Positions 60,367 to 64,000 of a stretch of DNA of 64,000 bases are shown piece by piece. The notes beneath the pieces are model-generated. The model made no database searches and had not been told where the DNA came from. It saw only the letters and a list, made by a program, of their open reading frames with translations. Position numbers and translations under genes: made by a program. The stretch is from an uncultured Rhodospirillales bacterium (GTDB lineage: Bacteria; Pseudomonadota; Alphaproteobacteria; Acetobacterales; Acetobacteraceae): contig CAIYSR010000125.1 of NCBI GenBank assembly GCA_903928895.1, positions 31,353 through 95,352 on the forward strand, written 5' to 3'. Every line of letters starts with the position of its first letter. The first letter of the stretch is position 1.

Positions 60367-63266
60367 TGGACAACCTCTGCGTAGTTCGAACCCAGCCGAA
60401 TGGCGACGTAACGGGTGGCGCGGGCTACGAAGGGGTCGCTCGCGAGCACATGCACCGCCGCATCAACTCCGTTGCACGCCGCCGGGGATAGCCAAAGCTG
60501 GAGCGCGCTCGCTGCCACTTCGGCGGACAATTGGCCTCTGGGTAGAGCCCAGGACTTGGTCCACGCATTGAGATCCTCCGCCAGTTCGGCGATGCCGACA
60601 TCGGAGTAGGCGCGCTCGGAAAGCTGGCGCGCGCCGTCCGTCGGCGCCAACAGCTTGGTGAGTGGGGCTCGCTCAATCGTCTTGAGCGCACTGGCAGCCG
60701 CTGCTTCCCAATCCTCTGCTGGGGAGCCGAAATCGAAGTCATCATCTACGTTGAGCAGGTCACCGCGACCGTGAAGCTCGACCAGCGCCTCGGAAAAGGC
60801 GGCATTGAGTGCGTCGTCCATCGCACCATCGACGAGACTTCGGCTTGCGGTCGGCCAGTCCGGATCCATTGCACGCGCATGGTTCGCGAATGCACGACTG
60901 AAGACGTCGCAATGCGCATCGATGGCCTGATCAGGCAGAGTCGCTAAGCCGCGATCAACCGCTTCGAGCCAGAGGGCTGCATGGGGGTCGACCGGCTGGT
61001 TTCTAATTCGCGCTTCCGTAAGCGACCAAGCTCTGCCGCACAGGTTGACCACCAGCGGTTCCTCGAATTGGCGCACAACACGGCTCTTTGCTGCGATCGC
61101 CGACAACGACGTGCACAAGGCGCGAGCCCATGCCACGCGGCTACGGGCGAAGTCGCCGACGCCCTTACCTTGGTCGAACATCCGCCGAGATCCGACATCC
61201 TCGCCGAAGAGCGCGGCGAAATCGCCATAGTCGAAGACCTCCGACGCCAACAACCTAAGCGGATCGGCGATCCGCCCATCCGATAGCTTGAGGCCGAAAG
61301 CGGCAGCACCGCGCGCGGGGATCGCTATCATCGGGGCAGGGACGAAGCGATGGGGCGCATGCGCTGTGGCGCCAACCAGAGACACAGCCATCTCGGCTCC
61401 GAATAATTGGGGCGCCTCGCCGCTCCAGTCGACCGAGGCAGGCGTTCGCTCAAGCGCAATTTCGATCGCCGTCGAGCGACCGACGGTGATCCGCAATCGA
61501 CCCTTGCCGGTCTTAAGCAGCTTCGCCCGTACCGGTTCCTCATAAAGCGGCGCAAGCAGTGCCGACCCGGCATTCGGTGTCGCCGGCAGCGTTGCGAGGT
61601 TGTCGCGTCCGCGCGCGACCAGTACCCCACCAATTTCGAGGTCGGCACTAATAGGGACGTCTACGAGCGGCAGTCGGCTTTCGATGCGCAGTTGCAAGCG
61701 ACACTCAACCAATGCTTCAAAGGCATTGTCGCGCTCAAACAGGATTACATCGGTGATGCTTTCGTTCGCCGGAGCCGCAGCTTCGGCGCGAACCCCGGGC
61801 GAGCCCGTCGCGCCGGAAATTGGGCTGATGTGGCCTCCTGCCGCCAGTTTCTGGGGAGTTTCCTCGGCCTTTTCTGCCCAGTCCCTGTAGAGCAAGAATG
61901 GTCGGTCGGGGCGCACCACGCCATGTCCCGCACCGATGGCATCGATCGGATGGCGGGCAAGAGTCGCCCGGGTTTCGGTCTCCAGCAGCTTTCGGTCCAT
62001 CAGGATCGCGCGATCGGCGCTATCGGCGAGATCCGCTTCGTAGAGGCGGTATACACATGTGTCGCCGAGCCTTCGCAAGCCAGAAAGCTCCGGCATCTCG
62101 CTGCGCGTCGCGATCCAAACAGTGCCACCAGTTCCACTGAGCGAGCTAAGCCTCTGCTCCGCTCGCGTGCGGTCGTCATTGGGGTCGAATAACAATATCG
62201 CCGGCCAGTCGATCGATCGCGCTGCAAGCGCCTCCGCAATTTCGCTGCCCGCGCCAAACAGATCGGCAGCGCCACGATAGGGGTGGTCGTCTTCATTTGG
62301 CACTGCGCTCAGCGCCAACGCAAAGGGTCCCGGGCCGAGGGCGTTATCTGGGTGGAGGAGTGGACCCGCGCCCCAGAGTCGCGGGCGCCATCCCGCCGAG
62401 CGCGCTAGATTGCGTGCCTCGTCGAACAGTGCCGGCGGGAGAGCGGGCCAACTTGCGAAGAAGTGAATGCCCGAGGAGTCGCGTGACACCGACAGCCGCC
62501 CGAGGCCCTGCTCGACGGTCGTAACCACCTTTGTGGTGCGAGTTCGTTGTCTCGCGGCGCGCGCAGAAAAGAATGCTTCGGGATTGGCTGCGACTGCTTC
62601 GCGTAGCCTAGCGTAGCTCGCCTGCGAGACCGCCGAACCGCGATTTTCGGTCAAGAGCGCCGTCAGAACGCGGGTGGCCGGTCCCTCGAACCGGAGCCAG
62701 TCGGCGAGTCGCGCACCCTCAGCTACGCTCGCCCAGGCTCGCAGGCTGGCGAAATTTACAGATCGCCCCGATCCCGGAAGCCCCATGACTGGCGCGCGGG
62801 CCATCATCCGGCTGACGGGACCGACCAGTTCGACCGGCAGGAGCGCATTGGCAATTGGCCAGGCGATGATTGAAAAATGACTGCTGAACGCGCTCTCTCT
62901 TGGACACGATAGCGAATAGCGCGCGGCCAACGCTTTAAACGTATCGGCGATCCGCTGACGATGCGCCATTGTAATTGGTAGCCCAAGTGCATCGGCGTAC
63001 TTCGCCCAGAACACCGTGCCGACGCCCTCAAACCGGAACCCAATCTCCGCAGCCACTGCGCACAGAAGCAGTGGCGCGCGTATGAGGAGATTGTCCAAGC
63101 TGTAAATGGGGGCAATCGGTGTAAGTTGCTCAAACGACGCTTGCCAAAGCATCGCATCGTCGATCACCTCAACGAGGGTGATGTCCGTGATTTTCTTCCT
63201 GTTCAACGCAACAATTGATGCCTTGAGCTGCCGCTCGAGATTATCAATCTCGCCTAAAGTCAGCAT
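60363..63266 (-). CDS. Large unknown protein coupled to SNF2 helicase
   Basis: About 967 residues from the ATG at 63266 (MLTLGEIDNLERQLKASIVAL). The frame is open to a GTG at 63350, but that extra part overlaps an IS66 remnant and is probably not original. The N-terminal third is helical; the middle around residue 420 reads as a small alpha-beta domain (WPAILLFDPNDDRTRAEQRL, WIATRSEMPEL); the later part has SRLPLVDVPISADLEIGG. No enzyme motif is recognised. It shares an ATGA overlap with the helicase gene and must be its partner, perhaps giving target recognition. Confidence 0.6.
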   Translation of the reverse strand: MLTLGEIDNLERQLKASIVALNRKKITDITLVEVIDDAMLWQASFEQLTPIAPIYSLDNLLIRAPLLLCAVAAEIGFRFEGVGTVFWAKYADALGLPITMAHRQRIADTFKALAARYSLSCPRESAFSSHFSIIAWPIANALLPVELVGPVSRMMARAPVMGLPGSGRSVNFASLRAWASVAEGARLADWLRFEGPATRVLTALLTENRGSAVSQASYARLREAVAANPEAFFSARAARQRTRTTKVVTTVEQGLGRLSVSRDSSGIHFFASWPALPPALFDEARNLARSAGWRPRLWGAGPLLHPDNALGPGPFALALSAVPNEDDHPYRGAADLFGAGSEIAEALAARSIDWPAILLFDPNDDRTRAEQRLSSLSGTGGTVWIATRSEMPELSGLRRLGDTCVYRLYEADLADSADRAILMDRKLLETETRATLARHPIDAIGAGHGVVRPDRPFLLYRDWAEKAEETPQKLAAGGHISPISGATGSPGVRAEAAAPANESITDVILFERDNAFEALVECRLQLRIESRLPLVDVPISADLEIGGVLVARGRDNLATLPATPNAGSALLAPLYEEPVRAKLLKTGKGRLRITVGRSTAIEIALERTPASVDWSGEAPQLFGAEMAVSLVGATAHAPHRFVPAPMIAIPARGAAAFGLKLSDGRIADPLRLLASEVFDYGDFAALFGEDVGSRRMFDQGKGVGDFARSRVAWARALCTSLSAIAAKSRVVRQFEEPLVVNLCGRAWSLTEARIRNQPVDPHAALWLEAVDRGLATLPDQAIDAHCDVFSRAFANHARAMDPDWPTASRSLVDGAMDDALNAAFSEALVELHGRGDLLNVDDDFDFGSPAEDWEAAAASALKTIERAPLTKLLAPTDGARQLSERAYSDVGIAELAEDLNAWTKSWALPRGQLSAEVAASALQLWLSPAACNGVDAAVHVLASDPFVARATRYVAIRLGSNYAEVVQ

Positions 63267-63513
63267 TTTCCAAAAACTCTCCAGCCGATCGTATGATCTT
63301 CCAAGCTCGAGAGCCTGTCGAGTCGGGTATCGGCGCAACGCACGCACCACTGTCCAGCCGCTTGGTGATCAGGCAAAGGCCGAAACCGACCCAGATCAGA
63401 AGCTTCAGCCGATCCGATCGCTTCGCGCGGAAGATAAAGACACCGCCTGCGAAAGGGGCGGCGACGCTGGAATCTGCGTAACCAGTGGGGCAAAGTTTTT
63501 GCACCCGATGCAT
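63260..63513 (-). pseudogene. IS66-type TnpB remnant
   Basis: The minus-strand frame 63513-63244 contains AGGVFIFRAKRSDRLKLLIW followed by GFGLCLITKRLDSGACVAPIP. This matches the core of IS66 TnpB proteins (VFVFRxRRxDxxKxLxWDxxGLCLxxKRLExGxFxWP). The upstream part does not match, the end is lost and the WD before GLCL is replaced by VGF. No TnpA or TnpC frame is nearby. It is an old broken insertion at the 5' end of the defence gene. Confidence 0.55.
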
Positions 63514-63900
63514 TCGCGCATGTTGTCGATGCGTTTGTCCTCAGATTCGACCTGTTGGGCTAGGCGGCGGCATTCGACCATCCGGGAAACCATCCCGCCG
63601 TCATGCCGGGGGCTGGACATTTGGGGCGACTCAGTTCCTCAAACGCTACACGATATTCGAACTTTCGCAGTTTTAGGATCCAACTACTGATGTACCTGGG
63701 ACCAGAGATTCGCTCCCGGTCACCTACGCCCCACCAACCGAGTTTTCAACTCATGGTGCAACGCCGAACCTATAAACTAAGCAAATTCAATGTGTTACGA
63801 CCTGGGGCCGAAACACCCCTAGTCCCAGGTCGCGGAGACGATTGGCCATTCGGAGAGAGATTTTGATGTTCGTTGCGACCTCGGAGCCCCAGGTCATCCA
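63514..63900. other. Gap with repeated GACCTGGG words
   Basis: No convincing gene here. GACCTGGG-type words recur: ACCTGGGACC near 63692, CGACCTGGG at 63798-63806, its inverse CCCAGGTCG at 63824-63832, and CCCCAGGTC at 63887-63895. The second and third make a nine-base inverted repeat with a 17-base loop. The cluster may mark recombination or protein binding at the island edge next to the tRNA gene. Confidence 0.35.
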
Positions 63901-63903
63901 CGC

Positions 63904-63928
63904 AAAACCGCAGGACTCCTGCGGTTTT
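63904..63928. terminator. Strong hairpin terminator downstream of the tRNA gene
   Basis: AAAACCGCAG (63904-63913) and CTGCGGTTTT (63919-63928) form a perfect ten-base stem with loop GACTC. The A run before and T run after make it work in both directions. On the minus strand it ends the tRNA transcript, whose CCA lies about 45 bases upstream. Confidence 0.8.
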
Positions 63929-63972
63929 CAGCCCCCCCGAACCCGTCGGAGACTGGGTTCGCAGAAGGCGGG

Positions 63973-64000
63973 TGGTGTCCGCGGCGGGATTCGAACCCAC
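63973..64000 (-). tRNA. tRNA gene, 3' end only
   Basis: Read on the minus strand, the last 28 bases give a T-arm (GTGGG, loop TTCGAAT, CCCGC with one G-U pair), an acceptor strand CGCGGAC, discriminator A and an encoded CCA (TGG at 63973-63975 on the plus strand). The anticodon and 5' half are outside the window, so the amino acid cannot be told. tRNA genes often border islands, and this one closes the defence region. Confidence 0.85.

Noticed and set aside
38752..63266. Complete DISARM, BREX or Dnd system
   Set aside because: No DrmA/B/C set or methylase, no PglZ/PglX, and no DndBCDE or cysteine desulfurase genes are present, although single helicases resemble parts of such systems.
63405..63620. 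71-codon minus-strand frame with a CxxC motif near the IS66 remnant
   Set aside because: It overlaps the TnpB remnant in another frame; only a short stretch looks protein-like, and nothing supports expression.

Overview
The window is high-GC DNA from an alphaproteobacterium. The pointers are small phage and recombinase families typical of that class (DUF6456-, DUF6511-, DUF3489- and DUF2924-like proteins, and the trio small ORF / DUF2924 / serine recombinase) and dense stop-start overlaps (ATGA, TGATG). No species call is possible from the window alone.

The layout has three parts. (1) Bases 1-1390, plus strand: the tail of a CBASS-type anti-phage operon, namely the C-terminus of an E2-like protein translationally coupled to a patatin-like phospholipase effector (CapV type). 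(2) Bases 1713-33416, almost all minus strand: an HK97-like siphophage prophage read right to left. It has a sigma-like factor, a recombination/replication block (resolvase, RecA-like ATPase, DUF669, PD-(D/E)XK nuclease, SF2 helicase, primase-polymerase), a pair of ParB-domain DNA methyltransferases, an HNH endonuclease, TerS/TerL, portal, a collagen-like protein, a ClpP-type protease, the major capsid protein, connectors, tail tube, and a gpG/gpGT tail chaperone pair with a lambda-type -1 frameshift site. The phage stops right after gpGT: tape measure, tail tip, lysis and holin genes are absent, so it looks truncated where it meets the CBASS genes. A HEPN-type gene (7525-8526) sits backwards inside the structural module and looks like cargo. 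A regulator pair (33548-35702) and the serine recombinase module (35794-38268) lie at the right end.

(3) Bases 38752-63266: a defence island of about 25 kb. A rightward operon of seven tightly overlapping genes holds a DruA/DUF4338-like protein, three proteins whose size and order recall DptF-DptG-DptH (P-loop ATPase, unknown, and a 1592-residue protein with a PD-(D/E)XK-like motif and a RuvB-like AAA+ end), a 2053-residue DruE-like DUF1998 helicase, a NERD-UvrD helicase and an unknown protein. A leftward two-gene unit (unknown 967-residue protein and a SNF2/RapA-like helicase) meets it tail to tail with a 20-base overlap. No Dnd modification genes are present. I read this as a Druantia/Dpt mosaic and the best candidate for an undescribed system here. 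The island ends with an IS66 TnpB remnant, a strong hairpin terminator and the 3' end of a tRNA gene on the minus strand, which probably marks the edge of the inserted DNA.
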